From Micromonospora phaseoli (GTDB taxonomy: Bacteria; Actinomycetota; Actinomycetes; Mycobacteriales; Micromonosporaceae): a stretch of DNA of 64,000 bases. Below are positions 42,030 through 49,120 of this stretch, piece by piece; within the stretch, counting starts at the first letter, position 1; every line of letters starts with the position of its first letter. The notes beneath the pieces were generated by a model. It did not search any database. It was given only the letters and a program-made list of their open reading frames with translations, and had not been told where the DNA came from. The stretch lies in the NCBI RefSeq assembly GCF_900109115.1, contig NZ_FNYV01000004.1, forward strand, positions 124,001 through 188,000. Reading direction: 5' to 3'. The position numbers and the translations under genes were made by a program.

Positions 42030-43226
42030 ATGAGTGCACCGTCCCTGGCACCGCGGTTCGACGCTTTGGACCCGAACGTCGTCGACAACCCCTACCCCGA
42101 GTACGCCCGCCTGCGCGACGCCGGGCCACTGTGCCGGATCGGACCCGGCAGCTGGGGCGTCACGCGTCACGCCGACGTCGCGGCTCTGCAGCACGATCCT
42201 CGGCTGGGCAGCGAGTTTCCCGCCGGATACCACGAGGTGTCGGTGGGCGACGGACCGGCGAGCGCGTTCTTCCAACGGATCATGCTCTACCGGGACCCGC
42301 CGGACCACGTCCGACTGCGGCGGCTGATGAGCCGGGCGTTCAGCCCCGCGGTCGTCCGCCAGCTACGCTCGTACGTCGAGGAACTCGTCGACGAGCTGCT
42401 CGTGCCGGCCGTGGAGAACGGCCGGATGGACCTGGTCGGTGAGTTGGCCTACCCGCTGCCGGTCCGGGTGGTCTGCCGGCTGATGGGCATCCCCCCGGAG
42501 TCCACCGAGGAGGTGCGCCGGCACGCGATGAACCTCGGCCGGGCCTTCACCGCAGTGGTCGGCGAGCACGCCCGCGCCGAGGCCGACGTGGCCGTGCGCT
42601 GGCTGCGCGAGCACATCGGCGAACTGCTCGACCAGCGCCGGGCACGTCGCGGTGACGACCTGCTCTCCCGGTTGCTCGACGCCGAGGAGTCGGGTGACAC
42701 CCTGAGCCACGACGAGATCGTCGACAACACCGTCTTCTCGTTCTTTGCCGGCTTCGAGACGACCGTACACATGATCACCACCGGCGCCGCCGCCCTGCTG
42801 GGCCATCCCGACCAGCTCGCCCGGCTGCGGGCCGATCGTTCGCTGGTCGGCACCGCCGTCGACGAGTTCCTGCGCTGGGACGCCCCGATCCAGGGCACCG
42901 CCCGCTACGTCCACGAACCCATCGAGATCGGCGGGCGTACCGTACGACGAGGTCGGGTGCTGGTGCTGATGGTCGGTTCGGCCAACCACGACGAGCGCCG
43001 CTTCTCCCGGCCCGACCGGCTGGACGTGGGCCGTACGGACAACCCGCACCTCGCCTTCGGCGGCGGTGCCCACCTTTGCCTTGGTGCGTTCCTGGCCCGG
43101 ATGGAGGGGGCCGTCGTCTTCGACCGGTTGGCCCGCCTCGCCGTTTTCGAGGCAGCCGGACCGACCGTGCGCGAACGCGACACCCCCTTCCGGGCGTACG
43201 CCTCGGTCCCGGTCCGGATCGGCTGA
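42030..43226 (+). CDS. cytochrome P450, second copy
   Basis: A 398-residue P450 with I-helix FAGFETT, K-helix E-F-L-R and heme loop FGGGAHLCLG (Cys350). It aligns along its length with the P450 at 38174-39382, including the same Glu in the I helix, so the two are paralogues. ATG at 42030 is chosen because the shared N-terminal region (D-N-P-Y-P-E-Y-A-R-L-R) begins shortly after it; ATG at 42003 is an alternative. The upstream AGAAGC is a weak ribosome binding site. The ferredoxin at 282-476 could be a redox partner. Confidence 0.92.
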   Translation: MSAPSLAPRFDALDPNVVDNPYPEYARLRDAGPLCRIGPGSWGVTRHADVAALQHDPRLGSEFPAGYHEVSVGDGPASAFFQRIMLYRDPPDHVRLRRLMSRAFSPAVVRQLRSYVEELVDELLVPAVENGRMDLVGELAYPLPVRVVCRLMGIPPESTEEVRRHAMNLGRAFTAVVGEHARAEADVAVRWLREHIGELLDQRRARRGDDLLSRLLDAEESGDTLSHDEIVDNTVFSFFAGFETTVHMITTGAAALLGHPDQLARLRADRSLVGTAVDEFLRWDAPIQGTARYVHEPIEIGGRTVRRGRVLVLMVGSANHDERRFSRPDRLDVGRTDNPHLAFGGGAHLCLGAFLARMEGAVVFDRLARLAVFEAAGPTVRERDTPFRAYASVPVRIG

Positions 43227-43235
43227 CCGGCCGCC

Positions 43236-43304
43236 GTGCCGGCGGCCCACAGCGGGCGCGGTGCCGGCGGACCGCAGCGGGCGCGGTGCCGGCGGACCCG
43301 ACCC
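43236..43304. repeat. 25-bp tandem repeat, about 2.7 copies
   Basis: Units 43236-43260 and 43261-43285 differ at two adjacent positions; a partial third copy runs to about 43304. It fills the space between convergent P450 and O-methyltransferase gene ends. Confidence 0.85.
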
Positions 43305-43307
43305 GGC

Positions 43308-44327
43308 TCAGCCGGCCGGCAGGGCCTCCAACACGGTCAGGGTGGGCGTGCCGACCACCTGGGTCAGCCGCAGACCGACCCGCTCCAGCAGCCGGGCGGT
43401 CTCGTCGGCGCTGCGGTGTGCGCCGCCGGTGAGCACCATCGCGTGCACGTCGAACAGCTTCGCCATGTCGAACGCGTCGCCGGGCGGCAGCACGGCCTCC
43501 AGCAGCACCAGGCGTGAATCGGGCCGCATGGCGCTGCGGACGTTACCGAGGATGCGGGCGGCGTCGTCGTCGTCGAAACCCGGCAGCACCGTCTTGAGCA
43601 GGTAGCCGTCGCCGCCGGCGGGCACCTCGGCGAAGGCGTCACCCGGCACCACCTCACAACGCTCGGACACGCCTGCCTCGGCCAGCACCTCCGGCGCGCC
43701 CGACACCACGTGCGGCAGGTCGAACAGCACGCCGCGGACCGCGGGGAAGCGGGTGAGCAGGCCGGCCAGAAACCCACCGGTGCCGCCACCGACGTCGACC
43801 AGGGTGCCGAACCGGCGCCACGGGTACGCCCCGAGCACCGTGCGCAGGTGCAGCCGGTTGACGCTGCGCATCCAGTCGTCGACCCGGGTGCTCTCCTGCG
43901 GATGGTCGGCGAGGTAGGCCCAGTAGTCCTGGCCGTGCACGTACGCGAAGGCCGGATCGCCGGTGCGCAGGGTGTGCCCGATCGCGCCCCAGGCACGCAC
44001 GTCGGAGTCGAGCAGGGTGAAGCTGTCACGCAGGGACATCGGATGGTCGCCGCGCAGCGGTTCGGCCAGCGCGGTGAGGGCGAACGTGGCGTCGGCGACC
44101 TCGGTGAAGATGCCCCGGGCGGCCAGTGCCCGCAGCAGGCGCAGCAGCGCGCCGGGGTGCGCGCCGGCCGTGCCGGCCAGCTCCGCCACGGTACGCGGGC
44201 CGCCGACGAGCAGGTCGGCGATGCGCAGGTCGCAGGCGGCCCGCAGGGCGAACGGAGTGATCTGGTCGCCCAGCTCACCGAGCCGGATCACGGCGGGCAG
44301 GTCGAGGTGCTGCCGGGTGGCTGCCAT
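43308..44327 (-). CDS. O-methyltransferase-fold protein, second copy
   Basis: A 339-residue homologue of 16894-17919: N-terminal dimerisation region, then VDVGGGTGGFL near residues 178-188. At the catalytic His position the sequence is L-K-T-V-L-P-G-F, so His is Pro; a conventional general-base mechanism is unlikely. Family roles include O-methylation and, for recruited members, decarboxylation or hydroxylation. ATG at 44327 follows GAAGGGG located inside the end of the diiron gene, and the two genes are separated by one base, so they form an operon. Confidence 0.87.
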   Translation of the reverse strand: MAATRQHLDLPAVIRLGELGDQITPFALRAACDLRIADLLVGGPRTVAELAGTAGAHPGALLRLLRALAARGIFTEVADATFALTALAEPLRGDHPMSLRDSFTLLDSDVRAWGAIGHTLRTGDPAFAYVHGQDYWAYLADHPQESTRVDDWMRSVNRLHLRTVLGAYPWRRFGTLVDVGGGTGGFLAGLLTRFPAVRGVLFDLPHVVSGAPEVLAEAGVSERCEVVPGDAFAEVPAGGDGYLLKTVLPGFDDDDAARILGNVRSAMRPDSRLVLLEAVLPPGDAFDMAKLFDVHAMVLTGGAHRSADETARLLERVGLRLTQVVGTPTLTVLEALPAG

Positions 44328-44328
44328 G

Positions 44329-45294
44329 TCAACGCCCCTTCTGTCGGCGCAGCCGCTCGCCGGCGAACTGCAGCAGACCCAGTTTGTCCAAGCCGGTGCG
44401 GACCTGGTCGGTCATCAGGCCGATCTGGCCGAGCGCGACCGCCACCCGGGAGAAGACCGCCTGCCGATACTTGATCATGAGATCGTGGTTGGTGGCGAAG
44501 GCCACCCCGTCGGCGCGGTCCACCTCCAGACGCTGCCAGATGTCGTCGAGCAGGAAGCGCTGACGGATCAGCGCCGCGGCGTCCAGGACCAGCTCCTCCC
44601 GTTCCGCCCGCTCGGCCGTGGTGAGCTGGTCGTAGAGCCCGGTGAGGGAGAGCACCCCGAACGTCACGTGCCGGGCCTCGTCGCGGGCCACCAGGTGGGT
44701 CAGTTCCTTGATCAGTGGATCGTGGAAGCTGCTGTTGGACAGCCGGAACGAGGCCATCGCGATCGCCTCGACCATGATCTGCATGCCGAGCGCGGTGAGG
44801 TCCCACCGCGAGTCGGACAGGATGTCGGTGAGCAGTTCCCGCAACGGCGGGGACACCTCGTACGGTTCGGGGATCTTCTCCCGCAGGTACCGGGAGAAGA
44901 CCTCGACGTGCCGGGCCTCGTCGACGGCCTGGGTGGCCGCGAAGAACTTGCTGTCCAGGTCCGGCACCGTCTCGACCAGCCGGGCCGCGACGACCATGGC
45001 CGCCTGCTCGCCGTGCAGGAACTGGCTGACCATCCACGACTGGAACTCCCACCGGAACGTGTCCCAGGCGCGGCGACCGCGCGGGGCCAGCGGCGAGTCG
45101 GCGAACGCCGCCATGGCGAAGGCGGAGTCGTCGGGCAGCGGCGCGCCGAACGGCACGTGCATCGACCAGTCCACGTCCGAGACCCGCCACTGCGCGGCCT
45201 TGGCGCGTTCGTAGAGCGCCACCAGCCGGGGATCGGAGGCTTCGTAGTCCCAGGTAAGTGTGGTGTCGACACGAGCCGGCACGACAAAGCTCAT
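44329..45294 (-). CDS. ferritin-like diiron oxygenase
   Basis: A 321-residue helical protein with the two-fold E ... E-x-x-H ligand set: Glu96, Glu126 and His129 (DEARH), then Glu177, Glu206 and His209 (DEARH). This is the carboxylate-bridged diiron site of oxygenases and N-oxygenases (AurF-type and relatives). It could hydroxylate carbon or oxidise an amine; the substrate is not readable. ATG at 45294 lacks a Shine-Dalgarno sequence, and the promoter TTGGCA-17-TACGTT ends seven bases before it, so the mRNA is probably leaderless. It is in an operon with the O-methyltransferase-fold gene. Confidence 0.85.
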   Translation of the reverse strand: MSFVVPARVDTTLTWDYEASDPRLVALYERAKAAQWRVSDVDWSMHVPFGAPLPDDSAFAMAAFADSPLAPRGRRAWDTFRWEFQSWMVSQFLHGEQAAMVVAARLVETVPDLDSKFFAATQAVDEARHVEVFSRYLREKIPEPYEVSPPLRELLTDILSDSRWDLTALGMQIMVEAIAMASFRLSNSSFHDPLIKELTHLVARDEARHVTFGVLSLTGLYDQLTTAERAEREELVLDAAALIRQRFLLDDIWQRLEVDRADGVAFATNHDLMIKYRQAVFSRVAVALGQIGLMTDQVRTGLDKLGLLQFAGERLRRQKGR

Positions 45295-45302
45295 ACAACA
45301 CA
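45295..45302 (-). promoter_or_regulatory. TGTGTTGT box at the diiron gene start
   Basis: Exact octamer on the coding strand, ending directly before the ATG and touching the -10 element. A protein bound here would block initiation of the leaderless transcript. Confidence 0.4.
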
Positions 45303-45330
45303 ACGTACCCAGTGAGACGACCGATGCCAA
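45302..45330 (-). promoter_or_regulatory. promoter of the diiron oxygenase gene (leaderless)
   Basis: TTGGCA (45325-45330), 17-bp spacer, TACGTT (45302-45307), then seven bases to ATG at 45294. Confidence 0.6.
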
Positions 45331-45353
45331 TGGATAGGCGCTATCGTCCCGCC

Positions 45354-46697
45354 ATGGACATACAACACACGCCAGCCTCCGTCGCCCAGCGTCTGCTCTG
45401 GATGATCAAGCACTACCGCACCGACTTCGGCGCGCTGAGCTGCCCGGTGCTGTGCCGGCTGACCGGCGAGGTGGACGCCGACGCCCTGGACGCCGCGCTG
45501 GCCGCGCTCACCGCCCGGCACGAGTCACTGCGTACCACCTTCACCGGTCGGGGTGCCCGGCTCGCCCAGGTGGTGCATCCGCCGGCACCCGCCGGCACCC
45601 GCCGGGTGGACCTGTCCGACCAGCCGAACCCGGCCGCCGCCGCCGACCAGGCGGTCCGCGCCGAGTTACGCACCGCGATCGACCCGACCGAATGGCCATC
45701 CCGGACCACCCTGTGGCGGCTGGCGCCACGCGAACACATCCTCTGCCTGAACCTGCACCACCTGGTCACCGACGCCTGGTCGACCGGAATCCTCTTCCGC
45801 GACCTCGGCACCCTCTACGCCCGGGCCACCGGGGCGTTGGCGCAACCGCCTCCCACCGGATGGCAGTACGCGTCGTTCGTCCGCTGGCAGCAGGAGCTGC
45901 TCGACTCCGACGGGCTGCGCCGGCACCGGGAGTACTGGCGCCGGCAACTGGCCGGCAGCCAGCTCCCCGCACTGGGCTCCCCCACCGGCGATCCCGCCGG
46001 CACCGACCAGAGCGCATCCGCAGGTCGGACCAGCTCCGAGGACGCTCCGGCGACCTCGGACGTGGCGATCGACCTCGACCGCGAGACGGTCGCCCGGCTG
46101 CGTGCCCTGGCCCGCACGCAACACACCACCCTCTTCTCCGTGCTGCTGGCCGTGTTCTACCAACACCTGCACCGGATCACCGGCCAGGACGACCTCGCGG
46201 TGGCCTCGATGTTCGCCAACCGGTCCCGCCCCGAGCTGCGCGAGACCGTCGGCCTGCTGGCCAACATGGTGCTGCTGCGAGCCCGGGTCGGGCAGGCCAC
46301 CACCTTCGCCGAACTGATCGGACAGGCCCACGCCGCCGCGATCGGGGCCTTCACCTACCAGGACCTGCCGTACCAGATGCTTCCGCTGGACGTGGTGCAG
46401 ACCGGCGGACGGCGCGCCGACGACGTGCTGTTCAACGTGATGGCCGAGGTGCGCCACCGGACGGTGGCGGCCGGCGTCGGCTTCGAACTGCTGGTGCCGC
46501 CCGGGCTGGGCAGCAGGTTCCGGTTCGAGCTGGCCGTCGCCCCGGTCGGCCCGGCGGACCTGCGCGCGGTCTTCTACCACCGCACAGCCGCGTACCCCGG
46601 TGCCCAGGCGAGCGAGTTCGTGTCCGGCTATGCCGAGCTGGCGGCCCGGCTGGCGGCGGAGCCGAGCGCTCCGCTGCGTACCGGGCGACCCGGCTGA
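45354..46697 (+). CDS. free-standing NRPS condensation domain, second copy
   Basis: A 447-residue single condensation domain, paralogous to 39496-40800. The active-site motif is HHLVTDA, and SMFANRSRP and VGLLANM are later core motifs. ATG at 45354 has no Shine-Dalgarno sequence (CGTCCCGCC upstream); -10-like TAGGCG or TATCGT lies just before, so the mRNA is probably leaderless or nearly so. Codon 105 (45666-45668) is TTA, the rare leucine codon read by the bldA-type tRNA in actinomycetes, which may delay translation. A luciferase-like monooxygenase, FMN reductase and ACP gene set follows. Confidence 0.92.
   Translation: MDIQHTPASVAQRLLWMIKHYRTDFGALSCPVLCRLTGEVDADALDAALAALTARHESLRTTFTGRGARLAQVVHPPAPAGTRRVDLSDQPNPAAAADQAVRAELRTAIDPTEWPSRTTLWRLAPREHILCLNLHHLVTDAWSTGILFRDLGTLYARATGALAQPPPTGWQYASFVRWQQELLDSDGLRRHREYWRRQLAGSQLPALGSPTGDPAGTDQSASAGRTSSEDAPATSDVAIDLDRETVARLRALARTQHTTLFSVLLAVFYQHLHRITGQDDLAVASMFANRSRPELRETVGLLANMVLLRARVGQATTFAELIGQAHAAAIGAFTYQDLPYQMLPLDVVQTGGRRADDVLFNVMAEVRHRTVAAGVGFELLVPPGLGSRFRFELAVAPVGPADLRAVFYHRTAAYPGAQASEFVSGYAELAARLAAEPSAPLRTGRPG
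45362..45369 (-). promoter_or_regulatory. TGTGTTGT box just inside the condensation gene
   Basis: Exact octamer (plus-strand ACAACACA), covering codons 3-6 of the gene at 45354. It is 67 bases from the box at 45295-45302 in the same divergent region. Confidence 0.35.
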
Positions 46698-46710
46698 TCG
46701 ACGCCAACAA

Positions 46711-46735
46711 ACGCCAGACAATACGACACTGGCGT
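46711..46735. promoter_or_regulatory. 7-bp inverted repeat upstream of the monooxygenase operon
   Basis: ACGCCAG (46711-46717) and CTGGCGT (46729-46735) enclose an 11-base AT-richer loop, a few bases upstream of TTGACA. It may be a weak terminator of the condensation gene or an operator. Confidence 0.35.
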
Positions 46736-46744
46736 CACACACTC

Positions 46745-46773
46745 TTGACACCGCATCCGGCTGCTGGGAGGCT
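46745..46773 (+). promoter_or_regulatory. candidate promoter of the monooxygenase/FMN reductase/ACP operon
   Basis: A perfect -35 TTGACA (46745-46750), 17-bp spacer and GAGGCT (46768-46773), which resembles the TAGGCT -10 used elsewhere but lacks the first T. It would leave a leader of about 85 bases. Confidence 0.4.
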
Positions 46774-46863
46774 TCGACCAGCCCTACCTGGTAACGCGCA
46801 GGGAGCGGACGGTGCCTCCACCCGCACCGCTCACACGATCGATGCTGTGACAGGAAGGTCCAC

Positions 46864-47976
46864 ATGCCACTTCACCTGCACTGGTTCCTCCCGTCCCACG
46901 GTGACGGCCGTGAGGTGGCGAAGACCCCGCAGGGCGCGCCCGTCGACCCGACGGAGAACATCCGGCGCGCGCCGGACATCGACTACCTCGGCCAGGTCGC
47001 CGCCGCCGCCGACCGGCTCGGCTTCACCGGCGCCCTGGTGCCGACCGGGCTGTTCTGTGAGGACCCCTGGCTGGTGTCGGCCGCCCTCGCCGGCCGGACG
47101 AGCCGGCTGCGGTTCATGGTCGCGACACGTCCCGGTTCGGTGTCCCCGGCGGTGGCCGCGCAGATGGCCGCCACCCTGCAACGACTCTCCGGCGGACGAC
47201 TGCTGCTCAACGTGGTCACCGGCGGCGACCGCGACGAGCAGCTGCGCTACGGCGACTGGCTCGACCACGACCAGCGCTACGCCCGCGCCGAGGAGTTCCT
47301 CGACGTCTTCGCCCGCGCCTGGTCGGGCCAGCCGTACGACTTCGAAGGGGCCCACTACCGGATCCGGGCCGGTCGGCTGACCCGGGGCCACCCGGTAACC
47401 CCGCCGATCTTCCTCGGCGGTTCGTCGGCCGCCGCGCACCAGGTCGCCGCCCGCCACGCCGACGTCTATCTCGCCTGGGGTGAGCCACCCGAACCGCTGG
47501 CGGCGCTGGTGAAGAAGGTCCGCGACCGGGCCGACGCGCAGGGCCGCGAACTGTCCTACGGCTCCCGCTTCCACGTGATCAGCCGGGACACCGCCGAGGA
47601 GGCCTGGGATGTCGCGCGCCGGCTGGTGGCCGGCATGCACCCCGACACCATCGCCGCCGCCCAGCAGCGGTTCCGCCGGACCGAGTCCGAGGGGCAGCGC
47701 CGGATGGCCGCCCTGCACCAGGGCCGGACCGACGACCTGGAGGTGCATCCGAACGTCTGGGCCGGCTACGGGCTGGTCCGGCCCGGTGCCGGCGTCGCCC
47801 TGGTCGGCAGCCATGTCGAGGTGGCCGAACGGATCGAGGAGTACCACGCCCTCGGGCTGGACCACCTGATCCTCTCCGGCCAGCCACACCTGGAGGAGGC
47901 GTACACCTTCGGTGAGGGTGTCCTGCCGATTCTGCGGCGCCGTGGGCTGCTGGCCGACCCGGAAGGAGACCGGTGA
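46864..47976 (+). CDS. SsuD-like FMNH2-dependent monooxygenase
   Basis: A 370-residue luciferase-fold protein. Landmarks match the alkanesulfonate monooxygenase branch: HWFLPSHGDGR at the N terminus, RFMVATRPG near residues 81-89, and SGGRLLLNVVTGGD near 110-123. SsuD uses reduced FMN to cleave C-S bonds of sulfonates; relatives in biosynthetic clusters do other oxygenations. It is followed with a 4-nt overlap by its probable reductase. ATG has GGAAGG upstream. In a cluster rich in cysteine-derived rings, oxidation at sulfur or nitrogen is attractive, but plain sulfonate scavenging cannot be excluded. Confidence 0.9.
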   Translation: MPLHLHWFLPSHGDGREVAKTPQGAPVDPTENIRRAPDIDYLGQVAAAADRLGFTGALVPTGLFCEDPWLVSAALAGRTSRLRFMVATRPGSVSPAVAAQMAATLQRLSGGRLLLNVVTGGDRDEQLRYGDWLDHDQRYARAEEFLDVFARAWSGQPYDFEGAHYRIRAGRLTRGHPVTPPIFLGGSSAAAHQVAARHADVYLAWGEPPEPLAALVKKVRDRADAQGRELSYGSRFHVISRDTAEEAWDVARRLVAGMHPDTIAAAQQRFRRTESEGQRRMAALHQGRTDDLEVHPNVWAGYGLVRPGAGVALVGSHVEVAERIEEYHALGLDHLILSGQPHLEEAYTFGEGVLPILRRRGLLADPEGDR

Positions 47977-48644
47977 CCGACCTGTGGCAACACACTCCTG
48001 AGCGGATGGGTCCTGCGGCGGAGCTCCGGCCGGTGCCGGCCACCGTGCTGGTCGGCAACCCCCGCCGCGGCTCGCGTACCCTCACCGTCGCCCGGCACCT
48101 GGCCGACGCGCTGCGCACCGGCCTCGCCGGCCTCGACGTTCATCTCGGCGACCCGCACCTGGTCGACCTGGCCGAACTCGGGCCGGACCTGCCCGCCCGG
48201 CTGATCGCCGGCACCGCCGCGCACGCACCACTGGAACGGGTGCTCGCCCGGGTCCGTGGCCCCGGCCTGCTGGTGGTGGTGAGCCCGACCTTCAAGGGCT
48301 CCTACACCGGCCTGCTGAAGCTCTTCCTCGACATGCTCCCCCGCGAAGGGCTGTCTCCGGGCACCGTCGCGGTGCCGGTGATGACCGCCGGCTGGGCCCA
48401 GCACCGCTTCGTCTCCGACGCCCGGCTGCGGCCGCTGCTGGTGGAGCTGGGCGCGGTGGTCCCGGTACGCGGGCTCGCGGTGTTGGAGGAGGAGTTCGGC
48501 GACCTCGACACCGCGGTCGCCGGCTGGACCACGGCCGCGGTGCCGGTGCTCGCCGCCGTGCTGCGCAGTTACCAGACCCCGTCGGTGGGCCCGCCCCGCC
48601 CCGCGGAATCCGTACCCGTCCATCAACCCGCACAGCTCCGGTGA
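47973..48644 (+). CDS. NAD(P)H-dependent FMN reductase (SsuE/MsuE-like)
   Basis: A 223-residue flavodoxin-fold reductase with G-N-P-R-R-G-S-R-T near residues 28-36 (phosphate loop) and VSPTFKGSYTGLLKLFLD near 97-114. It supplies FMNH2 to two-component monooxygenases. GTG at 47973 overlaps the SsuD-like gene stop, so stoichiometric expression is likely. It may also serve the luciferase-like monooxygenase at 13253-14629, for which no other reductase is present. The N-terminal 20 residues and Pro-rich C-terminal tail extend beyond the core fold. Confidence 0.9.
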   Translation: MTDLWQHTPERMGPAAELRPVPATVLVGNPRRGSRTLTVARHLADALRTGLAGLDVHLGDPHLVDLAELGPDLPARLIAGTAAHAPLERVLARVRGPGLLVVVSPTFKGSYTGLLKLFLDMLPREGLSPGTVAVPVMTAGWAQHRFVSDARLRPLLVELGAVVPVRGLAVLEEEFGDLDTAVAGWTTAAVPVLAAVLRSYQTPSVGPPRPAESVPVHQPAQLR

Positions 48645-48672
48645 GCCGGGCGATCCGGAAGGAAGAAGCGAC

Positions 48673-48972
48673 ATGAGTGAGCAGACCCCGACGGTCGTGG
48701 GGCAGAAGCAGTTCGACGAGCAGATTCGCGCCCAGGTCCAGGCCATCGTGCTCGACCTGGCGCCCAACCCCGACGGCCTGCGCGACGCGGAGACGGCCCT
48801 GGTCCAGGACCTCGGCTTCCACTCGCTGGCCCTGATGGAACTCGCCTTCGCGCTGGAGGACGAGTTCGACCTCGAACCCATCGACGAGAAGACCGCCAGG
48901 TCGATCACCACCCTCGGCGCGGTGCAGACGCACGTGCTGCGCCGCATCGCCGAGCGCGACGCCGGGGCCTGA
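48673..48972 (+). CDS. free-standing acyl carrier protein
   Basis: A 99-residue carrier protein; the phosphopantetheine site is Ser51 in L-G-F-H-S-L, where His replaces the usual Asp before Ser. The helix after it (LALMELAFALEDEFDLE) is acid-rich, as in type II ACPs. ATG follows GGAAGGAAG. It is co-transcribed with the SsuD-like monooxygenase and FMN reductase, and lies in reach of two free condensation domains. The fatty-acyl-AMP-ligase-like enzyme (17916-19499) is the probable loader. The oxygenase may act on the ACP-bound substrate. Confidence 0.9.
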   Translation: MSEQTPTVVGQKQFDEQIRAQVQAIVLDLAPNPDGLRDAETALVQDLGFHSLALMELAFALEDEFDLEPIDEKTARSITTLGAVQTHVLRRIAERDAGA

Positions 48973-48998
48973 CCTTCCGAGCGTCGCCGGGTCGGGTC

Positions 48999-49093
48999 GG
49001 GCGGCTGCGGCCCCGCCGGGCGGCTGCGGCCCCGCCGGGCGGCTGCGGCCCCGCCGGGCGGCTGCGGCCCCGCCGGGCGGCTGCGGTCCCGGA
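48999..49093. repeat. 19-bp tandem repeat, five copies
   Basis: Four exact copies (48999-49017, 49018-49036, 49037-49055, 49056-49074) and one with changed 3' end (49075-49093). It lies between the convergent ACP and methyltransferase genes. There are no spacers, so it is not a CRISPR array. Confidence 0.95.
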
Positions 49094-49120
49094 GGCCGCC
49101 GCCGCCCGCCGCCGTGGCGG

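Noticed and set aside
45258..45353. Upstream in-frame ATG codons for the second condensation-domain gene.
   Set aside because: They would overlap the divergent diiron gene and its promoter; alignment with the other condensation protein supports ATG at 45354.
48999..49093. Regular repeats that could suggest a CRISPR array.
   Set aside because: The 19-bp units are contiguous, with no unique spacers and no cas genes nearby.
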